Origin: Sediminibacterium sp.
GTDB taxonomy: Bacteria; Bacteroidota; Bacteroidia; Chitinophagales; Chitinophagaceae
Length of the DNA: 64,000 bases
NCBI GenBank assembly: GCA_016786865.1
Contig: JAEUVE010000021.1
Location: 1-64,000 of the forward strand
Reading direction: 5' to 3'
In this document: positions 18,741 to 26,118 of the stretch, one piece after another
Layout of the letters: the number at the start of each line of letters is the position of its first letter
How positions within the stretch are numbered: the stretch's first letter is position 1
The notes under the pieces: model-generated
The model's input: the letters and a program-made list of their open reading frames with translations, nothing else
Told to the model about the DNA's origin: nothing
Database searches by the model: none
Program-made: the position numbers and the translations under genes

Positions 18741-19133
18741 ATGACCATTTTTTCAAAAATCATTGCCGGCGAAATACCTGCTTATAAGATAGCAGAGAAT
18801 GATCATTTCTTTGCTTTCCTCGACATATTTCCACTGGTAAAAGGGCATGTGTTGGTGGTTCCTAAAGCAGAAACGGATTGTTTTTTTGACCTCAGCGCCA
18901 ATGAGCTTTCCGAGATTCTGGTATTTGCACAACCAATTGCTAAAGCCATTGAAAGGGCATTCCCCTGTAACCGCTGTGGATTGAGTGTGGTAGGACTGGA
19001 AGTGCCGCATGCACACCTGCACCTGGTTCCGATCAATAGTGCAGACGATTTGAATTTCAACAGACCCAAGCTCAGTCTTTCTGCCGTAGAACTCCAGGAA
19101 GTTCAGCAGGCCATTCTGAAAGAGCTGGCATAA
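18741..19133 (+). CDS. HIT family nucleotide hydrolase/transferase
   Basis: A 130-residue histidine-triad protein of the HINT/Fhit-like group, which cleaves nucleotide phosphoramidates or dinucleoside polyphosphates. It begins with the typical TIFSKIIAGEIPAYKIAEND, and the catalytic triad motif is seen in PHAHLHLVPI near residue 95. It starts 3 bases after greA; greA-HIT pairing is frequent in Bacteroidota. A terminator follows directly. The physiological substrate is unknown. Confidence 0.92.
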   Translation: MTIFSKIIAGEIPAYKIAENDHFFAFLDIFPLVKGHVLVVPKAETDCFFDLSANELSEILVFAQPIAKAIERAFPCNRCGLSVVGLEVPHAHLHLVPINSADDLNFNRPKLSLSAVELQEVQQAILKELA

Positions 19134-19144
19134 TTGTTTCCGGG

Positions 19145-19177
19145 AAAGGATGAGACAGTAACCTGTCTTATCCTTTT
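19145..19177. terminator. Bidirectional-looking hairpin between HIT gene and ruvC, overlapping the ruvC stop
   Basis: A 14-bp stem (19145-19158 pairs with 19163-19176, one G-U) with loop TAAC and TTTT at the + strand end. The ruvC stop codon (complement of 19168-19170) is inside the right arm, so the terminator of the greA-HIT unit shares sequence with the end of the convergent ruvC gene. Confidence 0.75.
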
Positions 19178-19773
19178 ACCCTGGAAGGATTCCGGGATAT
19201 AAATGCCCCCCAACCCTCCGATTTTTTTGCTGTTTTTTTACTGGGTTTGACCGTCGTTTTTGGCACGGGCGCAACAAGCTGATAATGATGGCAAAGCGCT
19301 ACAGACAAGGCATCTGTGGCATCGTAATGCACTGGTTTTTCGCTGATCTGTAAAATAGTCTGGAGCATTTTCCATACCTGGTCTTTGTCGGCATTGCCAT
19401 TTCCGGTGATGGATTGTTTTACTTTCCGGGGAGCATATTCCGTTACGGGAACCCCGGCCTGCATGGCGGCAGCAATGGCCACGCCCTGCGCCCTCCCCAG
19501 CTTCAGCATACTTTGTACGTTTTTTCCAAAGAAAGGCGCTTCGATGGCAAAATAGCCGGGTTGGTAGGTTTTGATCAATTCACTAACCCGGGTGTGAATC
19601 ATTTCCAGCCGGGCATAGATGTCCTTTTCTTTGGTGAGTTTCAGTACATCCATGGCCAGTACGGAGAGCTTGCCCTTGCTTACGCCCAGTAAGGCATAGC
19701 CCATCAGCTGGGTGCCCGGGTCGATGCCCATTATGACAGAATCGTATTTCATTTGCGGGGTGAAAATAAGCAT
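19168..19773 (-). CDS. ruvC: Crossover junction endodeoxyribonuclease RuvC
   Basis: The Holliday-junction resolvase of homologous recombination. RNase H-like fold with the acidic residues in VIMGIDPGTQLMGYAL, FAIEAPFFGKN and YDATDALSVALCHH; the DNA-contacting loop includes KVKQSITGNGNADKDQV. It has 201 residues, slightly longer than usual because of a basic C-terminal tail (KTTVKPSKKTAKKSEGWGAF). ATG at 19752 (MKYDSVIMG) is an alternative start that would remove seven residues and fits the family better. ruvB is about 17 kb away at 37050; ruvA is not in the window. Confidence 0.93.
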   Translation of the reverse strand: MLIFTPQMKYDSVIMGIDPGTQLMGYALLGVSKGKLSVLAMDVLKLTKEKDIYARLEMIHTRVSELIKTYQPGYFAIEAPFFGKNVQSMLKLGRAQGVAIAAAMQAGVPVTEYAPRKVKQSITGNGNADKDQVWKMLQTILQISEKPVHYDATDALSVALCHHYQLVAPVPKTTVKPSKKTAKKSEGWGAFISRNPSRVKG

Positions 19774-19809
19774 TTATAAACTCTGTAAAGCCCCTAGTGG
19801 ATACTGACC

Positions 19810-19817
19810 TATCTTTG
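19810..19817 (+). promoter_or_regulatory. -7 promoter box TATCTTTG for the flippase-like gene
   Basis: A perfect TAnnTTTG ending 14 bases before the TTG start at 19832. It supports that unusual start, since the only in-frame codons between are non-starts and a TAA. Confidence 0.45.
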
Positions 19818-19831
19818 CATAAATCCTTCTC

Positions 19832-20824
19832 TTGAATAAGCGTCAAAAAAATATACTGAACTATGTTGTAGGACCGGTTTTATTTCTGTGGCTGTCTTAT
19901 TCCATTTATAAACAGATCGAACACCAGAGCGATGTTCAGCAGTCATGGGACATGATTCTGGCTGCCTTGTATGAGCACGATGGCTGGAAACTGTACCTGG
20001 TTATCGGGCTGATGCTGGTGAACTGGGGTATTGAAGCCAGGAAATGGCAATTGCAGGTTAAAGGAATTGAATCCATTTCGTTCATGAATGCATTCCGCGC
20101 TATCCTGGCGGGTCAGGCACTGGGGTTCAATACCGTGAACAGGGTCGGAGAATCTGCAGGCAGAGCGGCCTTTCTTGAAGATGGGAACCGTATCAGGGGA
20201 GTAGTATTGTCTTTTGTAGGCAGCATGGCCCAGATCATTGTTACTTTCATGATGGGAGCCATTGCGCTTTGGTATATGCGGGTGTATATCCTGAGCGGTC
20301 AGCAGCAATTGCAGGGACTGTCTGCATTTTGGCTGGATGGACTAATTTATGTTATTGCTATTGGGATCCTTTTGTTTACCCTTGCTTATTTCAGGCTGGC
20401 TGGTCTGATCGAGTTGCTCGAAAAAATTCCCCTTGTTGCAAAGAATCGTTTTTTTGTAGAGAAGCTGGAGGATTTTCACTGGAAGGAACTGACCCATATA
20501 CTGCTGCTTTCCTTTGCACGTTACCTGGTATTTATTGTACAGTATGTTCTTTTGCTGGATGTATTTCATGTACAGGTGGCATGGCCTGATGCTGCAGCCC
20601 TGGTAGGTGTTATGTTTCTGGTGCTGGCAATTGTGCCCACCATTGCATTAGCCGAATTGGGGTTCAGGGGAAAAGTGAGTTTGTTGTTGTTTGGTGTGGT
20701 AAGCAATAATACCATTGGCATTATTGCCACTGCTGCGGGTATCTGGTTAATTAACTTAATCCTGCCTGCAATTGCAGGTAGTTTGTTTATATTAGGTGTA
20801 AGAATTTTCAGAAACAATAAATGA
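19832..20824 (+). CDS. Flippase-like membrane protein (LPG synthase TM region / UPF0104 family)
   Basis: A 330-residue protein with about eight membrane helices, resembling the transmembrane half of lysylphosphatidylglycerol synthase (MprF) without the catalytic half. Characteristic pieces are MNAFRAILAGQALGFNTVNRVGESAGRAAFL, with the conserved G-x-x-x-NR-x-GE region, and LAIVPTIALAELGFRGKVSLLLFG. Such proteins are thought to flip or handle lipids. The start is TTG: an in-frame TAA lies 12 bases upstream and no ATG is available until residue 41. It is followed by the DUF3108 gene after 7 bases. Confidence 0.82.
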   Translation: MNKRQKNILNYVVGPVLFLWLSYSIYKQIEHQSDVQQSWDMILAALYEHDGWKLYLVIGLMLVNWGIEARKWQLQVKGIESISFMNAFRAILAGQALGFNTVNRVGESAGRAAFLEDGNRIRGVVLSFVGSMAQIIVTFMMGAIALWYMRVYILSGQQQLQGLSAFWLDGLIYVIAIGILLFTLAYFRLAGLIELLEKIPLVAKNRFFVEKLEDFHWKELTHILLLSFARYLVFIVQYVLLLDVFHVQVAWPDAAALVGVMFLVLAIVPTIALAELGFRGKVSLLLFGVVSNNTIGIIATAAGIWLINLILPAIAGSLFILGVRIFRNNK

Positions 20825-20831
20825 TCGAACA

Positions 20832-21623
20832 GTGAAAAAAATATTACTGCTGTTGCTGATTTTATCCGGAGCTATTTCTCTTTCTGCAGGGGATGATTTT
20901 TGTGGCATCCGGAACAATGCTTTCCAGGAAGGTGAAAGTGTGAGCTACAATGTTTTCTATTCTGTGATTGGCCTGTATGTGAATGCGGGCACGGCCAATT
21001 TTTCGGTTGGGCTGGAAAAGTTTGGTCATAAGCCGGTATACCATGTAACTGGGGTGGGTACTTCCAACAGCAGCTACGATTGGATATTTAAGGTACGGGA
21101 CAAGTACGAAACCTTTATTGATACCAGCACCATGCAACCCCTCAAGTTCCTGCGGAATGTGGAAGAGGGCGGCTACAAGATCAATGAGAATGTTACTTTC
21201 AATAAAGACCAGAATATTGCCGTAACCACCAAGGGTGTTTTTAAAGTTCCGGCCTGTATACAGGATGTGCTGAGCTCGATTTACTATGCAAGAAATATCG
21301 ATTTCTCCAAATACAAAGTAGACGATAAGATTCCTTTCACCATGTTTCTCGACAACGAAGTGTACAATCTTTACATCAAGTACCTGGGTAAGGAAGAAAT
21401 TAAAACCAAGTATGGAAAATTCAGGGCTATTAAATTCAAGCCGCTGCTGGTAAAAGGAACCATCTTTTCGGGTGGAGAAAAAATGACTGTATGGGTTACC
21501 GATGATGCCAACCACGTGCCGTTGCGGATCGAAAGCCCAATTGTGATTGGGAGCATAAAAGTAGATATGATGGGGTACAAGAACCTCCGCTATCCCATGA
21601 GTTCCCTGATTTCCTTCCGCTAG
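20832..21623 (+). CDS. DUF3108 domain exported protein
   Basis: A 263-residue protein with an N-terminal signal peptide (KKILLLLLILSGAISLSAG). The mature protein is the beta-rich DUF3108 fold: FQEGESVSYNVFYSVIGLYVNAGTANFSV at the start, DVLSSIYYARNIDFSKYKV in the centre and WVTDDANHVPLRIESPIVIGSIKVDM at the end. DUF3108 proteins are periplasmic and of unknown function, though the fold recalls lipid-binding LolA-like barrels. The start is GTG at 20832. It is co-transcribed with the flippase-like gene (7 bases), which hints at a shared envelope-lipid role, an inference. Confidence 0.83.
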   Translation: MKKILLLLLILSGAISLSAGDDFCGIRNNAFQEGESVSYNVFYSVIGLYVNAGTANFSVGLEKFGHKPVYHVTGVGTSNSSYDWIFKVRDKYETFIDTSTMQPLKFLRNVEEGGYKINENVTFNKDQNIAVTTKGVFKVPACIQDVLSSIYYARNIDFSKYKVDDKIPFTMFLDNEVYNLYIKYLGKEEIKTKYGKFRAIKFKPLLVKGTIFSGGEKMTVWVTDDANHVPLRIESPIVIGSIKVDMMGYKNLRYPMSSLISFR

Positions 21624-21632
21624 TTCAACATA

Positions 21633-22502
21633 TTAAATGCTATTCAGCTTAAAGGTATCCTTCACACGGATACCTTTTTCTGTTTCATGTACTGTGCAGC
21701 ATTCATTTACCGGGTCGTGCTCAAAAAACAGGATGTATTTTTTGTCGGCTGCTTCCTGCAGGAACGATTTTTTTTCTTTCAGCGTTGTCAGCGGAAACAT
21801 ATCGTATCCCATGATGTAAGGCAGTGGAATATGTGCTGTAGACGGAAGCAGGTCGGCCATGTATACAATCGTTTTTCCTTTATAGGAAATCTGCGGCAGC
21901 ATCATTTCTCCGGTATGACCATTCACAAATCGGATGGAGATTCCGTCTGCAAAAGGAACAGATCCCAGTAAACCATTGCTGTCGAAAGGAGCCGCAGGAA
22001 GATCGACCATGTGCAAACGGCCACTCTCCTGTATGGGCAATATGTTTTCTTTCAGGAAAGAAGCTTTTTCTCTGTCATTAGGTTGGATAGCCCAGTTCCA
22101 GTGTTGGGGATTGCTCCAGAAACGAGCATTGGGAAAGGCCGGAACCAATTGGTCTCCTGCTTTTTCGATGGTTCCTCCGCAATGATCAAAATGGAGATGG
22201 GTATGAAATACATCGGTAATGTCTTTTCTGCTGAAGCCATGTGCTGCCAGCGAACCGTCGAGGCTGTCGTTTCCGTTCAGGTAATAGTGTCCGAAGAATT
22301 TTGCATCCTGCTTATTGCCCATGCCTGTATCTACCAGGATCAGCCGGTCGTTCGTTTGAATCAGTAAACTTCTTAAAGCCCAGTTGCAGAGATTATTTTC
22401 ATCTGCAGGATTCAGTTTGTTCCAGATACTCTTGGGAACCACGCCAAACATGGCGCCGCCATCCAGTTTAAAATAACCGGTATTGATGCTATAAAGTTTC
22501 AT
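21633..22502 (-). CDS. MBL-fold metallohydrolase (AHL lactonase-like group)
   Basis: A 289-residue metallo-beta-lactamase-fold hydrolase. The metal site is seen in VFHTHLHFDHCGG, with further ligands in FVNGHTGEMMLP, VYMADLLPS and the C-terminal FFEHDP. The overall pattern resembles the quorum-quenching lactonase and methyl-parathion-hydrolase-like group, but the substrate is unknown. The ATG at 22502 was chosen over 22550 because it gives MKLYSINTGYF, a normal opening, and overlaps the end of the upstream MFS gene by 14 bases, implying coupled translation. The 3' end contains the terminator of the convergent DUF3108 gene. Confidence 0.82.
   Translation of the reverse strand: MKLYSINTGYFKLDGGAMFGVVPKSIWNKLNPADENNLCNWALRSLLIQTNDRLILVDTGMGNKQDAKFFGHYYLNGNDSLDGSLAAHGFSRKDITDVFHTHLHFDHCGGTIEKAGDQLVPAFPNARFWSNPQHWNWAIQPNDREKASFLKENILPIQESGRLHMVDLPAAPFDSNGLLGSVPFADGISIRFVNGHTGEMMLPQISYKGKTIVYMADLLPSTAHIPLPYIMGYDMFPLTTLKEKKSFLQEAADKKYILFFEHDPVNECCTVHETEKGIRVKDTFKLNSI
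21651..21680 (+). terminator. Terminator of the DUF3108 gene, embedded in the convergent MBL gene
   Basis: A perfect 10-bp stem AAAGGTATCC/GGATACCTTT (21651-21660 with 21668-21677), 7-base loop, ending in TTTTTC. It lies wholly within the last codons of the minus-strand MBL hydrolase gene. Confidence 0.75.
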
Positions 22503-23811
22503 GCTTGTGAATTTTCTTTTGAAGAACGGCTGCGGTATACAAAATAACAAGACCTACCACAAAAAACACAACCAGTGCCAGTACAGAATTTCTTTGTGTG
22601 CCGGTAAACTCGTTGATATAGCCAAAGCTGAGCATGCCTATTACAATGGATATTTTTTCTGTTACATCATAAAAACTGAAAAACGAAGTAGTGTCTTTGG
22701 TTTCGGGCATTAGTTTGGCATAGGTACTCCTGCTCAGCGCCTGAATGCCTCCCATTACAAAACCCACCATGGTGGCCAGCCCATAGAAAGGCAGGATACC
22801 GTTTCTGGGCAGATAGTAACCGATTACACAAAGCACAATCCAAACGAGTACGGTAATCATCAATGCCCTGAAATTGCCCAGTTTTTTGGAAAGCAGGGCA
22901 ATTGTATATGCTCCGGGGATCGCAATCAGTTGAATAATCAGGATGGCAATGATGAGGTTGGTGGTAGGGATATTCAGTTCGCTCTTTCCATACAGGGTGG
23001 CTACCAGCATAACGGTTTGTACGCCCATGTTGTAAAAGAAAAAGGAAAACAGGTAACGTTTAAGTACGGGCAGGTGTTTTACCTGTTGCCATACTTTATT
23101 CAGTTCCTTGTATCCCTTGGTAAAAATATCGGTATTGCTGCCGTTGCCAATAGGAGTACTGGCGGGTAATCTTCTAAGCGCAAACTGGCCAAATCCCCAC
23201 CACCAGATGCCTACCAGCAGAAAAGAAATCTGGGAAGCCTTGCCCACAGTAATGCCAAAACTATCCGGGGACAACACAAATACAAAGCAGATGATTTGTA
23301 AAATCATACTGCCGGTATACCCCATGGCAAATCCCCTCGCACTTATCCTGTCCTGGTCTGCAGGTGCGGCAATTTCGGGGAGAAATGAATTGTAGAAAAC
23401 CAGACTGTTCCAGAATCCGATACAGGCCAGAATCAGGCAGAGTAAACCAAACCAGAGATTGTGCGCGTCGAAAAAATACATCGAAGCGCAGGCAATGCTT
23501 CCCACAGTACAGAAGAAGAAAAGAAAATTTTTCTTGTTGCCCTTGTAGTCGGCAATGGAAGATAAAATGGGAGAGCTGATGGCTACCAGTATAAAAGCAA
23601 CGGACAGTGCATAATTGTATAAAGCGGTATTCACAAACGACCTGCCGAAAAGCATCACGGAATCTACCTGGGTGTTTTCATTTCCATCGCCGGTAACTGC
23701 TTCGTAATAAGCCGGAAAAATAGTAGAAGTTATGACCAGGTTGTAGGCGCTGTTGGCCCAGTCGTACATGGCCCATCCGTTAATGACTTTTTTGCTGGCG
23801 GTTTTTATCAT
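22489..23811 (-). CDS. MFS transporter, UMF1/Atg22-like
   Basis: A 440-residue inner-membrane permease with about twelve helices. The opening KKVINGWAMYDWANSAYNLVITSTIFPAYY is diagnostic for the Atg22-like (UMF1) branch of the major facilitator superfamily, which includes efflux permeases of unknown bacterial substrate. Between the halves is a charged loop with GYKELNKVWQQVKHLPVLKRYL. It starts 6 bases after uppP ends and overlaps the MBL gene, so it belongs to the ftsX-DUF3098-uppP transcript or a sub-operon of it. Confidence 0.85.
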   Translation of the reverse strand: MIKTASKKVINGWAMYDWANSAYNLVITSTIFPAYYEAVTGDGNENTQVDSVMLFGRSFVNTALYNYALSVAFILVAISSPILSSIADYKGNKKNFLFFFCTVGSIACASMYFFDAHNLWFGLLCLILACIGFWNSLVFYNSFLPEIAAPADQDRISARGFAMGYTGSMILQIICFVFVLSPDSFGITVGKASQISFLLVGIWWWGFGQFALRRLPASTPIGNGSNTDIFTKGYKELNKVWQQVKHLPVLKRYLFSFFFYNMGVQTVMLVATLYGKSELNIPTTNLIIAILIIQLIAIPGAYTIALLSKKLGNFRALMITVLVWIVLCVIGYYLPRNGILPFYGLATMVGFVMGGIQALSRSTYAKLMPETKDTTSFFSFYDVTEKISIVIGMLSFGYINEFTGTQRNSVLALVVFFVVGLVILYTAAVLQKKIHKHETL

Positions 23812-23817
23812 CGGAGA

Positions 23818-24615
23818 TTAGTTTAAATGTCCGGTATAAATTAAGACAAGCAGAATAAGGCCCACCACAATTCTATACCAGCCGAACAGGCGGAATCCGT
23901 GCTTTTGCAGGAAGCCGATAAAGAAACGGATTGCCAGCATCGCAACAACGAATGCAACAAGGTTGCCCACACCCAGCAGGATCAGGTTCGATTTGGTAGT
24001 GATCAGTTCGGGACTGTTCTTGAATGCTTTCAGTAATTTATAGCCGGTGGCGGCTGCCATGGTAGGAACTGCAAGGAAAAAAGAGAATTCTGCTGCCAGG
24101 CTCCTCGTGAGTTTCTGCTGCATTCCGCCGATGATGCTGGAGGCGCTTCTGCTGATGCCCGGAATCATGGCAATGCACTGCCAGATACCAATTACAAAAG
24201 CCCTGGTATAACTGATGTCTTCTTCTTTCTCAATGGTATGTGTTTTAAACAGGGGGTCGATGAAGATCAGGATGATACCACCCACCAGCATGGAGATGGA
24301 AACTGTTAGCGGGCTTTCCAGCAGAGCATCAATTTTATCGTCGAAGATGTACCCCAGTACCAATGCCGGTACAACTGCAATCAGCAGTTTTACATAAAAC
24401 TTCCAGTGGTTCAACGGAAAGAATTTTTTAAAGTACAACACAATCACAGAAAGGATGGCTCCCAACTGGATGGCTATTTCGAATAATTTGGTAAAGTCGT
24501 CTTTGGCAATTCCCATGAAAGAACTGGCAATAATCATATGCCCTGTGGAAGAGATCGGAAGAAATTCGGTGATGCCTTCAATAATGGCAATAACAACAGC
24601 TTCAAAAATGGTCAT
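23818..24615 (-). CDS. uppP: Undecaprenyl-diphosphate phosphatase
   Basis: BacA/UppP: removes a phosphate from undecaprenyl pyrophosphate so the carrier lipid can be reused for peptidoglycan and O-antigen assembly. 265 residues, about eight helices, integral to the inner membrane. The two signature motifs are EGITEFLPISSTGHM near the N-terminus (Glu, Ser and His are catalytic) and MIPGISRSASSIIGGM in the middle (Arg is catalytic). It sits in the conserved order ftsX, DUF3098, uppP, and a terminator precedes it at 24681-24708, so part of its transcription may start locally. Confidence 0.95.
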   Translation of the reverse strand: MTIFEAVVIAIIEGITEFLPISSTGHMIIASSFMGIAKDDFTKLFEIAIQLGAILSVIVLYFKKFFPLNHWKFYVKLLIAVVPALVLGYIFDDKIDALLESPLTVSISMLVGGIILIFIDPLFKTHTIEKEEDISYTRAFVIGIWQCIAMIPGISRSASSIIGGMQQKLTRSLAAEFSFFLAVPTMAAATGYKLLKAFKNSPELITTKSNLILLGVGNLVAFVVAMLAIRFFIGFLQKHGFRLFGWYRIVVGLILLVLIYTGHLN

Positions 24616-24680
24616 ATCAGCAATGGGTTAAGAACAATTTGGGATTAAATATAAAGTTTGTGGCGGAATACCCGGAACAA

Positions 24681-24708
24681 AAAAAGCGGTCTGTTAGTGC
24701 CGCTTTTT
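24681..24708. terminator. Symmetric terminator hairpin between DUF3098 gene and uppP
   Basis: A 9-bp stem AAAAAGCGG/CCGCTTTTT (24681-24689 with 24700-24708), 10-base loop; both ends give U-runs. In the minus direction it follows the DUF3098 gene, so it may separate ftsX-DUF3098 from uppP or allow only partial read-through. Confidence 0.7.
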
Positions 24709-24737
24709 AATAAGGTTGAGGGTGTTGCAAATCGGAA

Positions 24738-24986
24738 TCAGGCAGTTTTATTGCTTTTTTTGAAAATGGCGTATACCTCCACCAGCAGGCCCAGTACAAT
24801 CAGGATAGGGGCAACGGTGATGCGGACAGCGCCATATACTTCATTGGTATCAAAAACATTCGGGTCAGCACTTTTTCCGCCACTCATCAAGACCATGCCC
24901 AATGCAATGATTACGGCGCCAATGATCATCCAGGTATAATTTTCTTTTGCAAAAAGGGTATTGGCTTTATGAGGTTGATTGCTCAT
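24738..24986 (-). CDS. DUF3098 small membrane protein
   Basis: An 82-residue protein with two membrane helices, YTWMIIGAVIIALGMVLMSGG and ITVAPILIVLGLLVEVYAIF, joined by a short loop with FDTNEVYGAVR. This is the DUF3098 family, largely restricted to Bacteroidota and nearly always next to ftsX. It starts 40 bases after the ftsX stop. Function is unknown; the steady linkage suggests a role with the FtsEX division complex or cell envelope. Confidence 0.88.
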   Translation of the reverse strand: MSNQPHKANTLFAKENYTWMIIGAVIIALGMVLMSGGKSADPNVFDTNEVYGAVRITVAPILIVLGLLVEVYAIFKKSNKTA

Positions 24987-25026
24987 GGTTGTATAGTTTA
25001 TAATATTTGAATGTAAATATAACAGG

Positions 25027-25902
25027 TTAATAGAGTTCGTCGAGTTTCATTTTAAGGTACTTCAGTACGCTGCGGTAGGTACTCAGCACCGAAATTCCTA
25101 CGCCCAGTACCACCAAACCGCCAAAAAGCAGCAGGGTATGTTCCAGATTCCGGATGGCTTTTAACTGCGGGAACTGGCTTTCGGCCCAGCCGATCAGGGT
25201 AAACAGCAGCACAATGGCAATACCCGAACTGATCAGCCCGTTGATCAGGGCGCGGATATTCAGGGGTTTGGCAATGAAGCCCCTGGTGGCCCCTACCATC
25301 TGCATGGTTTTAATAAGAAAGCGGTTGCTGAACATGGCAAGGCGAATGGTATTGTCGATGCTGAAAATGACGATGATGCTCAGCACGATGGCCACAACCA
25401 GGAAAATCAGCCCTATTTTGGAGGCCCTTTCGTTGAGGTTGTTCACCAGCGACTGCGGATACTGGAGGTCCGTAATCTGGTTGCCGTAGGCGGCCATCAG
25501 ATCGTCGGAAATTTTGGTAAGGCTGTCTTTGTTTACATATTCGGCCTTTGCATAAAAGTCGATGCTCTCCGGAAGGGGGTTTACATCCAGGATTTTAGCC
25601 CAGTCTTCGTTGTTTTCCTTGTTCCAGATTTGTTGGGCATTGGCCTTGTCTACATATACAACGTCTTTTGCATATGGCCTGGAGGCGATAAACTGCTGAA
25701 TTTGTCCGATGGTATCTTTATTGAGGGTTCGGAGGTAAGCGCTGAGACGGATATCCTCCTTAAAGGCATTTCCTACAGCATTCAGGTTAAGGAAGAACCA
25801 GCCCATAATGCCCATAATCAGCAATACCAGGGAAACCCCCACGATGGTATAAATATAATTGGGCTTGCTTCTTTTTAATGTAGATTTTCCTGTTCCGGCC
25901 AT
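25027..25902 (-). CDS. ftsX: Cell division protein FtsX (permease-like)
   Basis: Inner-membrane partner of the ATPase FtsE; FtsEX senses the divisome and activates peptidoglycan hydrolases. 291 residues: a short cytoplasmic N-terminus, helix 1 (YTIVGVSLVLLIMGIMGWFFL), a large periplasmic domain with VYVDKANAQQIWNKEN, then three helices. FMQ-like turn KTMQMVGATRGFIAKPLNIRALINGLISSGIA is the conserved family stretch. ftsE is not adjacent, which is normal in Bacteroidota. A -7 box lies about 60 bases upstream. Confidence 0.93.
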   Translation of the reverse strand: MAGTGKSTLKRSKPNYIYTIVGVSLVLLIMGIMGWFFLNLNAVGNAFKEDIRLSAYLRTLNKDTIGQIQQFIASRPYAKDVVYVDKANAQQIWNKENNEDWAKILDVNPLPESIDFYAKAEYVNKDSLTKISDDLMAAYGNQITDLQYPQSLVNNLNERASKIGLIFLVVAIVLSIIVIFSIDNTIRLAMFSNRFLIKTMQMVGATRGFIAKPLNIRALINGLISSGIAIVLLFTLIGWAESQFPQLKAIRNLEHTLLLFGGLVVLGVGISVLSTYRSVLKYLKMKLDELY

Positions 25903-25962
25903 GGGTTGATAACTGTTTTAGGTCCTGCCGGGGGTAACCAAGGGTTAACACCGGCCTGTTCA

Positions 25963-25970
25963 CAAATGTA
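25963..25970 (-). promoter_or_regulatory. -7 promoter box TACATTTG for ftsX (minus strand)
   Basis: The + strand reads CAAATGTA, the complement of a TAnnTTTG box, 60 bases upstream of the ftsX ATG. It is the exact reverse complement of the leuS-side box at 25992, giving two symmetric divergent boxes 21 bases apart. Confidence 0.45.
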
Positions 25971-25991
25971 GGGTTTTGATGGCTAATGACT

Positions 25992-25999
25992 TACATTTG
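25992..25999 (+). promoter_or_regulatory. -7 promoter box TACATTTG for the leuS transcript
   Basis: A TAnnTTTG box about 120 bases upstream of leuS, facing away from the ftsX box. It implies a leader of roughly 110 bases that contains the short reading frame at 26026-26070. Confidence 0.45.
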
Positions 26000-26025
26000 C
26001 AGCCACTAAAACGCTTATTTATCCA

Positions 26026-26070
26026 ATGAAATTAGGAGATTCACTGGGGCAGGGCGTTAAGGAAATGTAA
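26026..26070 (+). CDS. Possible leader peptide upstream of leuS (14 codons)
   Basis: ATG to TAA encoding MKLGDSLGQGVKEM, lying between the predicted promoter and leuS. It has only two Leu codons and no obvious terminator/antiterminator pair after it, so classic attenuation is not supported. It may be chance. Confidence 0.2.
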   Translation: MKLGDSLGQGVKEM

Positions 26071-26118
26071 ATTGTATTTATCCCAGGTTAAACATAAATT
26101 TCTTCGGAGACCGCTAAT

